Positions 1 through 6,023 of a DNA stretch of 6,753 bases are shown piece by piece (within the stretch, counting starts at the first letter, position 1; each line of letters opens with the position of its first letter). Position numbers and translations under genes: made by a program. The notes under the pieces were generated by a model. That model did not search any database, was not told the DNA's origin, and saw nothing but the letters and a program-made list of their open reading frames with translations. This DNA is from Candidatus Omnitrophota bacterium (GTDB lineage: Bacteria > Omnitrophota > Gorgyraeia > Zapsychrales > Fredricksoniimonadaceae): assembly GCA_016196515.1 (NCBI GenBank), contig JACPXN010000034.1, forward strand, positions 1 through 6,753, in the 5' to 3' direction.

Positions 1-136
1 AGGGGGTGATGACCAGGGCCTCGCCCAAACTGAAACGCTCGCGGCCAAGCAGTCCGATCATGCGTTTGAGGGGGGTCCTCGCCAGCCAACCAGTGTCGGT
101 GATCAGCGTGCCGCGGGTGACGTTATGAATAGTCAT
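1..136 (-). CDS. DUF192 family protein, N-terminal part (cut by left edge)
   Basis: Only the first 45 codons are visible; the gene continues past the left edge. The translation starts MTIHNVTRGTLITD and continues with RMIGLLGRERFSLGEALVITP. The N-x-TRG opening, the GLLGR motif and the GEALxI-x-P segment match the start of DUF192 (COG1430) proteins, in which a Cys and an IHTFFM-type motif usually follow. The family is small and of poorly defined function, and from memory it is often found beside Tad genes. The ATG at 134-136 is chosen because an in-frame TGA lies just upstream and the family similarity begins at once. No Shine-Dalgarno sequence is seen. A second ATG at 147-149, in another frame, opens only an 8-codon ORF ending at 123. 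The start lies 33 nt after the stop of the ATPase gene, in the same orientation, so it is probably the next operon gene. Family call fairly sure; exact start less so. Confidence 0.72.
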   Translation of the reverse strand, partial: MTIHNVTRGTLITDTGWLARTPLKRMIGLLGRERFSLGEALVITP

Positions 137-169
137 ACGGATACGTCATTCTAAGAATCTAAAGGTGCG

Positions 170-2326
170 TTAAGTATTAAATATTGTCTTGGACAGCGGA
201 ATGCCCCTGGTCTGGAAGTCTTCGAAACATTTGGGCACGTAGCCGGTGGCGCTGTATTCGCCAAGGACCAGGCCGTCGGCGTTGATGCCTTTTTGTTTGA
301 AAACGAACACGTCTTTGAGTTCCGGAAGGCCATCGACCATTTTTCCGGTCAGCTCGGTGATCGCCGTGATCTTGCGCGACCCGTCGGAAAAACGGGAGAT
401 CTGGACGATGATATGGATGGCGGAGGCCGCCATTTCGTAAATGGCGCGGATGGGCAATTCGATCCCGGAAAGAAGCACCATGGAGCTCAAGCGCGCCAGG
501 ACGTCGCGCGGGGCATTGGCGTGCAGGGTCGTCAAGGACCCGTCGTGGCCGGTGTTCATGGCCTGGAGCATGTCCAGGACTTCAGGGCCGCGGCATTCGC
601 CGATGATGATGCGGTCAGGCCGCATGCGCAAAGTATTGATGAACAAATCCCGGATGGTCACGCGGCCGCGGCCTTCGATGTTGGACGGTTTGGATTCCAG
701 GCGCGCCCAATGGGATTTCACCAAACGCAGTTCCGCCGCGTCCTCGATGGTGATGATGCGCTCATTGTCGGGAATGAACTGCGAGACGATATTCAAAAGT
801 GTCGTCTTGCCGGCACCGGTGCCGCCGGAAATGATCACGTTCTTGCGGCCGATGACGCAGGCGTTGAGGAAATCCGCCATGGGCTGGGACAATGAATGGA
901 ATTTATTTAAAAGATCATCGACGGTATAGCGCTCCTGGGCAAACTTGCGGATGGTGATCATGGGGCCGCCCAGCGACAGCGGAGGGATGATGGCGTTGAT
1001 GCGCGAGCCGTCGGGCAAGCGGGCGTCCACCATCGGGGCGGACTCGTCCACGCGCCGGCCCAAGGGGGCGATGATACGGTCAATGGTGGCGCGCACCTGT
1101 TCGTTGGAAATGAACCGCTTGTTGGTCAAAATGATCTTGCCGTGCTTCTCGATGAATATCTCGTCCTTGTTATTGACCATGATGTCATTGATCTCGGGGT
1201 CGGCCAAAAAATCTTCCAGCGGCCCCAGGCCCAGGGCTTCATTGACGATCTCGCGCACCAGGCGCGAGCGCTCCTCATGCGAAGCAAGGAAAGCGCCGGC
1301 GGTCTCGGCCAGCAGGTCGGAAATGATCTTTGCCGCGGTTTTGCGGATATTGGCGGCCTGCGCCGGGTCGGAAAGCGCCTCGGGCGGGATCTTCTGCACG
1401 TTCATGCGCTCGACCAAACGCTGATGGATGGCTTTTTTAAGTTTGATGACCTCGTCTTCTTCCTCTTTATAGATCGTGACGGGCAATGAAAAGCCGGGAG
1501 CAATGCCAAATTTTTCCCAGAACTCATTGCCCTTCTTGGCCTGCGTTTCGCCCGCACGCACCTTGATGACATCACAGGCGTGCACATAAATGTCTTCAGT
1601 TTCGAGCTTGTCGGCGATCTCAAAAAACGACACGGATACGCGGGCTTTGGGGCTGTCCATGACGCAGGGGACCCCGCGGTTGATCGCCAGGCCGACGGTT
1701 TTCCCGTCGGAAGGAACGAGGGCGAAAATGTCGCAGGCCAGCGCCGATTTGACCTCCTGCCAGGCGACCCCGCCGCGGCTTTCAGCGCGGTTGAGGATGA
1801 GTTTGACCATCTTTAAAGGATAGTGCAGGCTCTGGATGATGTCGAGCGTGGCCTTGCCCTGGTAAACAGCCAGGATATCCGGTGTCGCGACCAAAAGGAT
1901 CAAATTGGAAGAGTCCAGGACGCTGATCAGCGTTTCACTGAACGTGCCGCCGGCATCCACGACGATATAATCATAAATCAAGGCCGCCTTCTTTAAAAAA
2001 GGACGGATATTGTCCGCCGTGATGCGTCCGGTCTGACGGATATGCGTGACGCCGGGCAGGAATTCCAGGCCGCTCGTATGACGCAGGACATAGCCGCGGA
2101 TGATGTCGGGTTTTTCATCCTTTTCAACCGCCGCCAGGAGATCGACGAGGGATTGCGTGGGGACAAGATTGAGCATGCGGGCCATGTCCTGGCCGGCATG
2201 CACATCCAGGTCCATGATCAAAACCCTCCTGCCTTTGATGGCCAAAGCGGCCGCGATATTGACGCCGACAAAGGTCTTGCCGACGCCGCCTTTATTGCCG
2301 AGAACCGTTATGATGTGGCACGCCAT
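170..2326 (-). CDS. CpaE/TadZ-CpaF/TadA fusion: MinD-like ATPase joined to Tad pilus motor ATPase
   Basis: This 718-residue protein holds two Tad ATPases in one chain. Residues 1-245 are a MinD/ParA-type ATPase of the CpaE/TadZ group. It has a deviant Walker A KGGVGKT (12-18, signature Lys12), the segment IMDLDVHAGQ (37-46) and Walker B IVVDAGG (121-127). The N-terminal receiver-like domain usual in CpaE is absent, because the P-loop starts ten residues from the start Met. A linker of about 40 residues follows. Residues 285-715 are a complete CpaF/TadA secretion ATPase: a helical N-terminal region with LGLGPLEDFLADPEINDIMVN (366-386), Walker A GGTGAGKTT (501-509), the acidic box TIEDAAEL (526-533), Walker B RIIIGECRG (572-580) and the His box GHDGSLTTLHAN (593-604). 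All key motifs look intact. The CpaF half is expected to form a hexamer at the inner membrane that powers pilus assembly; the CpaE half is expected to position it or regulate it. The ATG lies 9 nt after the secretin stop with no Shine-Dalgarno sequence, so translation may be coupled to the secretin gene. Confidence 0.95.
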   Translation of the reverse strand: MACHIITVLGNKGGVGKTFVGVNIAAALAIKGRRVLIMDLDVHAGQDMARMLNLVPTQSLVDLLAAVEKDEKPDIIRGYVLRHTSGLEFLPGVTHIRQTGRITADNIRPFLKKAALIYDYIVVDAGGTFSETLISVLDSSNLILLVATPDILAVYQGKATLDIIQSLHYPLKMVKLILNRAESRGGVAWQEVKSALACDIFALVPSDGKTVGLAINRGVPCVMDSPKARVSVSFFEIADKLETEDIYVHACDVIKVRAGETQAKKGNEFWEKFGIAPGFSLPVTIYKEEEDEVIKLKKAIHQRLVERMNVQKIPPEALSDPAQAANIRKTAAKIISDLLAETAGAFLASHEERSRLVREIVNEALGLGPLEDFLADPEINDIMVNNKDEIFIEKHGKIILTNKRFISNEQVRATIDRIIAPLGRRVDESAPMVDARLPDGSRINAIIPPLSLGGPMITIRKFAQERYTVDDLLNKFHSLSQPMADFLNACVIGRKNVIISGGTGAGKTTLLNIVSQFIPDNERIITIEDAAELRLVKSHWARLESKPSNIEGRGRVTIRDLFINTLRMRPDRIIIGECRGPEVLDMLQAMNTGHDGSLTTLHANAPRDVLARLSSMVLLSGIELPIRAIYEMAASAIHIIVQISRFSDGSRKITAITELTGKMVDGLPELKDVFVFKQKGINADGLVLGEYSATGYVPKCFEDFQTRGIPLSKTIFNT

Positions 2327-2335
2327 AGGCTGTGA

Positions 2336-4018
2336 TTATGAGGGGGAGAGGGTGCTGCCCTGACTGTAGACGATGGGGACCGTCACGACCAGGTCGTCTT
2401 TTACCATATCCGGCGGGAACGCGGCGAACGGCGCCGCTATTTTGGCGGTATTCAAAGCGTCTTGGTCAAATACGTCGTGTCCGGAAGGCTCCACGACCGT
2501 TGCTTCGGACAAAGATCCGTCTTTGGCGATGCGCAGCCGCAGCTTCACCGTTCCCTGCCAGTTCTTTTGCATGGCCTCATGGGGATACGCGATCGACTGG
2601 GAGATCTTCATCTGCACCGAACGGATATACGCGGCCATCCCGGTGACGGGAACGACCACGGCCGGCCCCGCCGGAGGCAAGGGGAGATTTGAAACAGCCG
2701 GGGCCCCAAAATTCAGCGGCGTCTTGTCAAAACGCGTATTGGTTTCGCTTTGAAAATCGCGCACGGCTTTGGAAGGATACACAACCTCCTGGGCCGCGTA
2801 CTTTTTGTCTCTAAGGATGGTCGGCGTCAGCGTGATCACCAGCTCCGTATCTTTATTGGCGGCCGGGGTGCTGCGGCTGCGGAACAGTGCGCCCACGACG
2901 GGAATTTTACTTAAGAACGGCACTCTCTTGACGTTGTCCCCGTCATTGTGTTTGATCAATCCCGCCAGGACGATGGTCTGGCCGTTGTCCAGATACAGTT
3001 GCGTCTGGGCTTCGCGGGTCAAAAACGCCACGTCATTGCCGACCTTGTTGGCACTGTCAATGTCGCTGATCTGGACTTTCAACAGAACATCGACCTTTCC
3101 ATTGCGCACCGCCGGAGTGATGGTCAAGTTGACCCCGTATTGCTTGAATTGGATATTTTCCTGTGTGCTCCCGCCGCTGGCACTGGTCGTGGTGGTGCGG
3201 ATGGGGATCTCACCGCCGACGAGAAAGCTCGCTTCCTTGCCGCTGACAACGACCAGCCGCGGATTGGAAAGGACGCGGCCTTTGCCTTCTTCCACCAAAG
3301 CATTGACCACGGACATGATGGCGGTGGTACGGTTAAAATCACCGATCTTAAAAAAGTCCTTCGGCTTGCCGTTCGTGCTCGGCAAAGTTTCATCATACTT
3401 CAATGCGAGCGCGCTGCTCGAGGCCCCCGAGTTGGACCAATCGAAACCGATGTTCTTATTGAGCGTGGTGTTCAATTCCGTGATCTGCATGTCCACCTGC
3501 ACCAGAGCGTCGCTCACCTCTTCCTTGGTAAGGTTGATGATATTGCCGGCATAAGGGTCGGTGAGTTTCTCCAGCAGGGCCTTATCTGTTTTGGGGACGG
3601 CGCCGGAAAGGACGATCTTGCCTTCCATCGGATTTTCTTCAACGGTCACGCCATTAATGCCCGCCTTGGCCATGACATTTAAAATGCGTTCTTTCAGGGC
3701 CTTGAGGTCTTCACCGGCCACCCGGACGGTGAGGGCGCGCTTGCCGTCATCATCCCAGAGAAAGATCGCGGTCTGGCCCGGCTTTTTGGCCAAGATCAGG
3801 ACCTTGTCCGGTTTCGCGTCGCTGATATCCGCCACTTCAGGGTTCGTGACAGAAAGGCGGGTGAGATTTTTGACCTCAATGGTCTCCAGGTCTCCGGTGA
3901 TCATATCGATGTTTTTTGTCTGCTCGTCCCCGGCAAAAACAGGCACCGGCACACAGGCGAGCGTCCAACCGGCACATAACAACGCGACGAATAAGATCCC
4001 GGGAGAATTTTTTTTCAT
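2336..4018 (-). CDS. cpaC: CpaC/RcpA-type secretin with C-terminal TonB-like domain
   Basis: This is the outer-membrane secretin of the Tad machine, 560 residues. A signal peptide (KKN, then a hydrophobic stretch 8-28) ends at VFA|G near residue 29. Residues 36-103 match the pilus/secretin N-terminal domain (EVKNLTRLSVTNPEVADI, then KPGQTAIFLWD). Residues 104-165 resemble a BON-like periplasmic domain. The secretin core is about 237-402, with VLSNPRLVVVSGKEASF (249-265), GGEIPI (268-273), VPFLSKIPVVGALFR (366-380) and ELVITLTPTIL (392-402). After a roughly 60-residue Pro/Ala-rich linker, residues 462-552 look like a TonB C-terminal domain: YPHEA (478-482), GTVKLRLRIAKDG (489-501), SG-x4-FDQDAL (512-522), FPP (534-536) and VPIVY (547-551). 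This extension is not part of standard CpaC. AAGGAG (4028-4033) lies 9 nt before the ATG, inside the last codons of the upstream gene, whose stop is 3 nt from this start. The secretin call is firm and the TonB-like call strong. Confidence 0.94.
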   Translation of the reverse strand: MKKNSPGILFVALLCAGWTLACVPVPVFAGDEQTKNIDMITGDLETIEVKNLTRLSVTNPEVADISDAKPDKVLILAKKPGQTAIFLWDDDGKRALTVRVAGEDLKALKERILNVMAKAGINGVTVEENPMEGKIVLSGAVPKTDKALLEKLTDPYAGNIINLTKEEVSDALVQVDMQITELNTTLNKNIGFDWSNSGASSSALALKYDETLPSTNGKPKDFFKIGDFNRTTAIMSVVNALVEEGKGRVLSNPRLVVVSGKEASFLVGGEIPIRTTTTSASGGSTQENIQFKQYGVNLTITPAVRNGKVDVLLKVQISDIDSANKVGNDVAFLTREAQTQLYLDNGQTIVLAGLIKHNDGDNVKRVPFLSKIPVVGALFRSRSTPAANKDTELVITLTPTILRDKKYAAQEVVYPSKAVRDFQSETNTRFDKTPLNFGAPAVSNLPLPPAGPAVVVPVTGMAAYIRSVQMKISQSIAYPHEAMQKNWQGTVKLRLRIAKDGSLSEATVVEPSGHDVFDQDALNTAKIAAPFAAFPPDMVKDDLVVTVPIVYSQGSTLSPS

Positions 4019-4021
4019 GGG

Positions 4022-4876
4022 TTAAAGCTCCTTGCCGCCCTTGAAGATCTGGATATACGGCTTTTCCGCCTGGGGATCAGCGGCACCGCCGGCGCCATCC
4101 GGGACGCGGATATTGGCGCCCTGGTTTTGCAAAACATAATCCGCCAGCGTCTTCCACGTGGATGCCTTGACCATCTGGTGTTCGCGCTCGTTGGGGGAAC
4201 GCAAGGCGAGCTCCAGTTTACCGTTGATGTTCGCGAACGCCAGAAGCCCGGCTTCCTGGGGGTCCACGGCAAATGTCACTTTCAAAGACGGCACCGTCTG
4301 CTGTTCATCATAATAGCCCGGCTCATCCAAATTGGTATTGACAGCCAGGACCTGCAGGTCCTGAAAGATCATGGCGGTCACTGTGTTGTTGTTCTTCTTG
4401 GCTTCAGGGCCGCTGACATAACCGGACACCGGAACGTTCAAATGGGCGATCACGTCCACGAAATCGCCGGCATTCAAAAGCCCGCCGACCGCGGAGAGGG
4501 AATCGATCATGACCGTGACCGCGCGCTTGCCCTCCGGTGTTTTATACGCCAAAGAGGTCTTGCTGCGCCTTTTCTCCCCCGCCGGACCCTTCTGGCCCAT
4601 TTGCTGCTGCAAGGCGGCCACCTGCTTTTTGACCACCTCCGCCTGCTCGGTCTTGACGCGCTCAAGTTCCTGGGCCAACGCGGCCATTTTCTGGTCGCTG
4701 TCCTGGCGGATCTGGGCAACCATTTCTTTCTGTTTGGCCTCATAGTCCTCAGAGAGCCTGTTGGTTTCCACCCCGATCTGCTTTTGAACATGAACGCCCA
4801 TCAAGACGACCGCGATGATCCCCGCCGCGACCGCGAAAACAATGAGCAGGACCTGCCTGCGGTTTTCCATAGCCAT
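4022..4876 (-). CDS. cpaB: CpaB/RcpC-like Tad pilus assembly protein with coiled coil
   Basis: This is an inner-membrane protein of the Tad complex, 284 residues. A single transmembrane segment (about 9-28) follows a basic start (ENRRQ), so most of the chain should be periplasmic. Residues 33-96 are rich in Glu, Lys, Gln and Ala with regular spacing and look like a long coiled coil. The RcpC/CpaB domain then begins: PEGKRAVTVMIDSLSAVGG (114-132), LLNAGDFVDVIAHLNVP (133-149), TAMIFQDLQVLAVNTN (167-182) and VTFAVDPQEAGLLAFANING (200-219). The stretch RAVTV...GD-x-VDV is the family's most typical part. Known CpaB proteins have a SAF (beta-clip) domain between the membrane segment and this part; here I see only the coiled coil. 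GGAGG (4884-4888) lies 7 nt before the ATG at 4876, which fits better than the ATG two codons later. CpaB is thought to link the inner membrane to the secretin, and the secretin gene follows 3 nt after the stop. Confidence 0.85.
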   Translation of the reverse strand: MAMENRRQVLLIVFAVAAGIIAVVLMGVHVQKQIGVETNRLSEDYEAKQKEMVAQIRQDSDQKMAALAQELERVKTEQAEVVKKQVAALQQQMGQKGPAGEKRRSKTSLAYKTPEGKRAVTVMIDSLSAVGGLLNAGDFVDVIAHLNVPVSGYVSGPEAKKNNNTVTAMIFQDLQVLAVNTNLDEPGYYDEQQTVPSLKVTFAVDPQEAGLLAFANINGKLELALRSPNEREHQMVKASTWKTLADYVLQNQGANIRVPDGAGGAADPQAEKPYIQIFKGGKEL

Positions 4877-4924
4877 GTTATTGCCTCCGCGCCTGCCTGC
4901 CGGCAGGCAGGCTTTTAGGGCCTT
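4877..4924 (-). promoter_or_regulatory. Leader gap before the cpaB-like gene, with ribosome binding site
   Basis: This 48-nt gap separates the stop of the lipoprotein gene from the start of the cpaB-like gene. It contains GGAGG at 4884-4888, 7 nt from the ATG, and a 22-bp palindrome just 2 nt upstream of that site. In mRNA the palindrome could fold into a GC-rich hairpin next to the ribosome binding site. Whether this affects translation is not known. Confidence 0.6.
4891..4912. repeat. 22-bp perfect palindrome (GCCTGCCTGCC and its complement)
   Basis: The left half GCCTGCCTGCC (4891-4901) is followed directly by its exact complement GGCAGGCAGGC (4902-4912), with no spacer. The flanking bases do not pair. 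Within each half the unit GCCT/AGGC is repeated. From memory, palindromes of this type are scattered in many copies through genomes of uncultured candidate phyla, where they show up in spurious translations as CRQAG peptides; the plus-strand reading here also gives ACRQAG. Only one copy is in this window, so its status as a dispersed repeat is inference. Confidence 0.8.
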
Positions 4925-5854
4925 TTATTTCGCCGGGCCCAAAAGCTCTTTATTGATCTCGATCTTGGTTTTCTCGGCCAATTGATTGAGGTGGTCCAAA
5001 ATGGCCTCTTGCTGTTTGCGCAATGTTAAACCGGAGATCAAATCCTGTTTGACCCCGGCAAAGGGCTTCATCGCCCCGCCTTTTTTGCCGTCCACCTTAA
5101 CGATATAAAAACCTTCGGGTCCTTTGAACACGGCGCTCACACCGCCGGTATCCAAATTGGTAATAGCGCTTTGCATGGCTTCAAAAGGGGCCTTGGCGAA
5201 GGCCGGTAACGCGCCGCCGCCGGAGGCGGTCTTGGCCTTAGATTGGGCCTTGGCCGTTTCAGAAAAATCCGCGCCCTGCAGGAGTTGGACCAAAATGTTC
5301 TTGGCCGTGACCTCATCGGCAACGACGATCTCGCGTACGGTATACTGCACGGGATCAACAAAAAGGTCCTTGTTCTGGTCATAATATTCCTGGGCTTCTT
5401 TTTCGTCGGCAACAATGTCCTTAGTCAATTGGCTGGCCAGTTTTTGCACCAAAAGCGTGCGGCGGAAATCCTCCACGGCCTCGGTGATGTCGCTTTCCCG
5501 GGCGAGGCCGGAGTTTTCGGCGTCCTTGACCAGCAGTTGCTGGCGGATGAGTTCGTTGAGAAGTGCTTCTTTGGATCCAGGCTTGGCGGCGTCAAAATCA
5601 GGCAGGCCTTCTTTGAGGAGTTTAAGGCGTTCTTCAAATTGCGACTCGGTCAAGGTCCAGCTGCCCACGCGGACAAGAACGTCTTTAGCCATACTAGAAG
5701 AAGGGGCTTCGGCCGCGCCGGGGGCCACCGCTTGCGCGGACGCGTCTTTTTTAGGGGTCTTCTTGGGGGGATTAAAAAGATCGCACCCTGTGAAAATAGT
5801 CGTGAATAAGAAAGCCGCGGTCAATACAGAAATGCCTGAAAATGCCCTTTTCAT
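4925..5854 (-). CDS. Periplasmic parvulin-like (SurA/PrsA-type) foldase lipoprotein
   Basis: This 309-residue protein has a lipoprotein signal: basic MKRAF, a hydrophobic core (8-22) and FTGC with Cys24 as the lipidation site. Asp25 at the +2 position would, by the enterobacterial rule, keep it in the inner membrane. A charged, Ala/Pro-rich linker (26-58) follows. Residues 59-165 look like a SurA/PrsA N-terminal chaperone region (VGSWTLTESQFEERL, then LLNELIRQQLLVKDAENSGL). Residues 169-255 match a PPIC parvulin domain: DEVTAKNILVQLLQGADFSETAKAQS, GGGALPAF, then VFKGPEGFYIVKVDG. The two conserved active-site histidines appear replaced: HIL-type reads REIV (Glu175) and GYHIIKV reads GFYIVKV (Tyr250). 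It may act as a chaperone rather than a prolyl isomerase. AGGAGG (5860-5865) lies 5 nt before the ATG. As the first gene of the unit, before the secretin gene, it could help fold or insert the secretin (inference). Confidence 0.85.
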   Translation of the reverse strand: MKRAFSGISVLTAAFLFTTIFTGCDLFNPPKKTPKKDASAQAVAPGAAEAPSSSMAKDVLVRVGSWTLTESQFEERLKLLKEGLPDFDAAKPGSKEALLNELIRQQLLVKDAENSGLARESDITEAVEDFRRTLLVQKLASQLTKDIVADEKEAQEYYDQNKDLFVDPVQYTVREIVVADEVTAKNILVQLLQGADFSETAKAQSKAKTASGGGALPAFAKAPFEAMQSAITNLDTGGVSAVFKGPEGFYIVKVDGKKGGAMKPFAGVKQDLISGLTLRKQQEAILDHLNQLAEKTKIEINKELLGPAK

Positions 5855-5859
5855 GCCAT

Positions 5860-5865
5860 CCTCCT
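5860..5865 (-). promoter_or_regulatory. Ribosome binding site of the lipoprotein gene
   Basis: AGGAGG on the minus strand lies 5 nt before the ATG at 5854. An out-of-frame ATG inside the spacer (GGAGGATGGCATG) would be too close to the site and stops after two codons. The site supports the start at 5854. Confidence 0.75.
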
Positions 5866-5889
5866 GACGCCCATGACGATATAGCGATA

Positions 5890-5918
5890 AGTATATCTGT
5901 TAAATGTCAAAAATGCAA
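5890..5918 (-). promoter_or_regulatory. Putative sigma-70-type promoter P2, proximal to the operon
   Basis: On the minus strand, TTGCAT (5913-5918) and TATACT (5890-5895) are separated by 17 bp. The -10 box is one base from TATAAT; the -35 box is weak. Transcription would start near 5883 and leave a leader of about 30 nt that contains the AGGAGG site. A better -35 hexamer, TTGACA (5905-5910), is only 9 bp from this -10 and so does not pair with it. Confidence 0.45.
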
Positions 5919-5921
5919 GTT

Positions 5922-5942
5922 TCGCGGCCCTTTTTGCCGCGA
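5922..5942. terminator. GC-rich hairpin between mdh and the Tad operon
   Basis: A 7-bp perfect stem TCGCGGC/GCCGCGA with a 7-nt loop lies in the gap. Read on the plus strand it is followed by TCTTTTGGCCTTTTTT, a good U-rich tail, but no plus-strand gene precedes it. Read on the minus strand, downstream of mdh, the tail is only AACTTGCATTTTT. It may be a weak mdh terminator, a barrier to antisense transcripts, or a leader structure for transcripts from the upstream promoter. The direction is unresolved. Confidence 0.4.
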
Positions 5943-5987
5943 TCTTTTGGCCTTTTTTCAGCAACCCTAATTCTACCAATACTTAAT

Positions 5988-6015
5988 ATAATATATTAAA
6001 TTTTTATTGTGTCAA
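5988..6015 (-). promoter_or_regulatory. Putative sigma-70-type promoter P1, just after mdh
   Basis: On the minus strand, a perfect TTGACA (6010-6015) is followed after 16 bp by TATTAT (5988-5993), one base from TATAAT. The spacer and the following stretch are very AT-rich, unlike the surrounding coding sequence. The -35 box lies only 8 nt after the mdh stop. Transcription would start near 5981, giving a leader of about 125 nt that carries the hairpin at 5922-5942. Alternative -10 registers exist in the AT-rich tract. Confidence 0.5.
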
Positions 6016-6023
6016 CAAACCGC

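Noticed and set aside
118..148. 6-bp inverted repeat TGACGT/ACGTCA around the DUF192 start
   Set aside because: It is short, has a 19-nt loop and partly coding arms; chance is a sufficient explanation.
293..895. Long plus-strand open frames over the ATPase gene (also 945-1424)
   Set aside because: They lie opposite a clear two-domain ATPase with intact motifs, have low-complexity His/Asp/Arg-rich translations and show no family resemblance.
2769..3682. Plus-strand open frames of 244-261 codons opposite the secretin gene
   Set aside because: The minus-strand secretin has its full set of conserved motifs; the plus-strand translations look like mirror-frame artefacts of GC-biased codons.
3950..4018. 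Secretin as a lipoprotein through Cys22
   Set aside because: The residues before the Cys are T-L-A, which do not fit a lipobox, and a good VFA|G signal peptidase I site follows.
4127..4918. Plus-strand open frame of 263 codons ending in ACRQAGF
   Set aside because: It is a shadow of the cpaB-like gene; the last residues come from the palindrome and not from a conserved protein.
5983..5999. 17-bp AT-only inverted repeat (TTAATATA-A-TATATTAA) as a terminator or operator
   Set aside because: An all-AT stem is too weak for a terminator and such repeats arise easily in AT-rich promoter DNA; it overlaps the putative -10 of P1.
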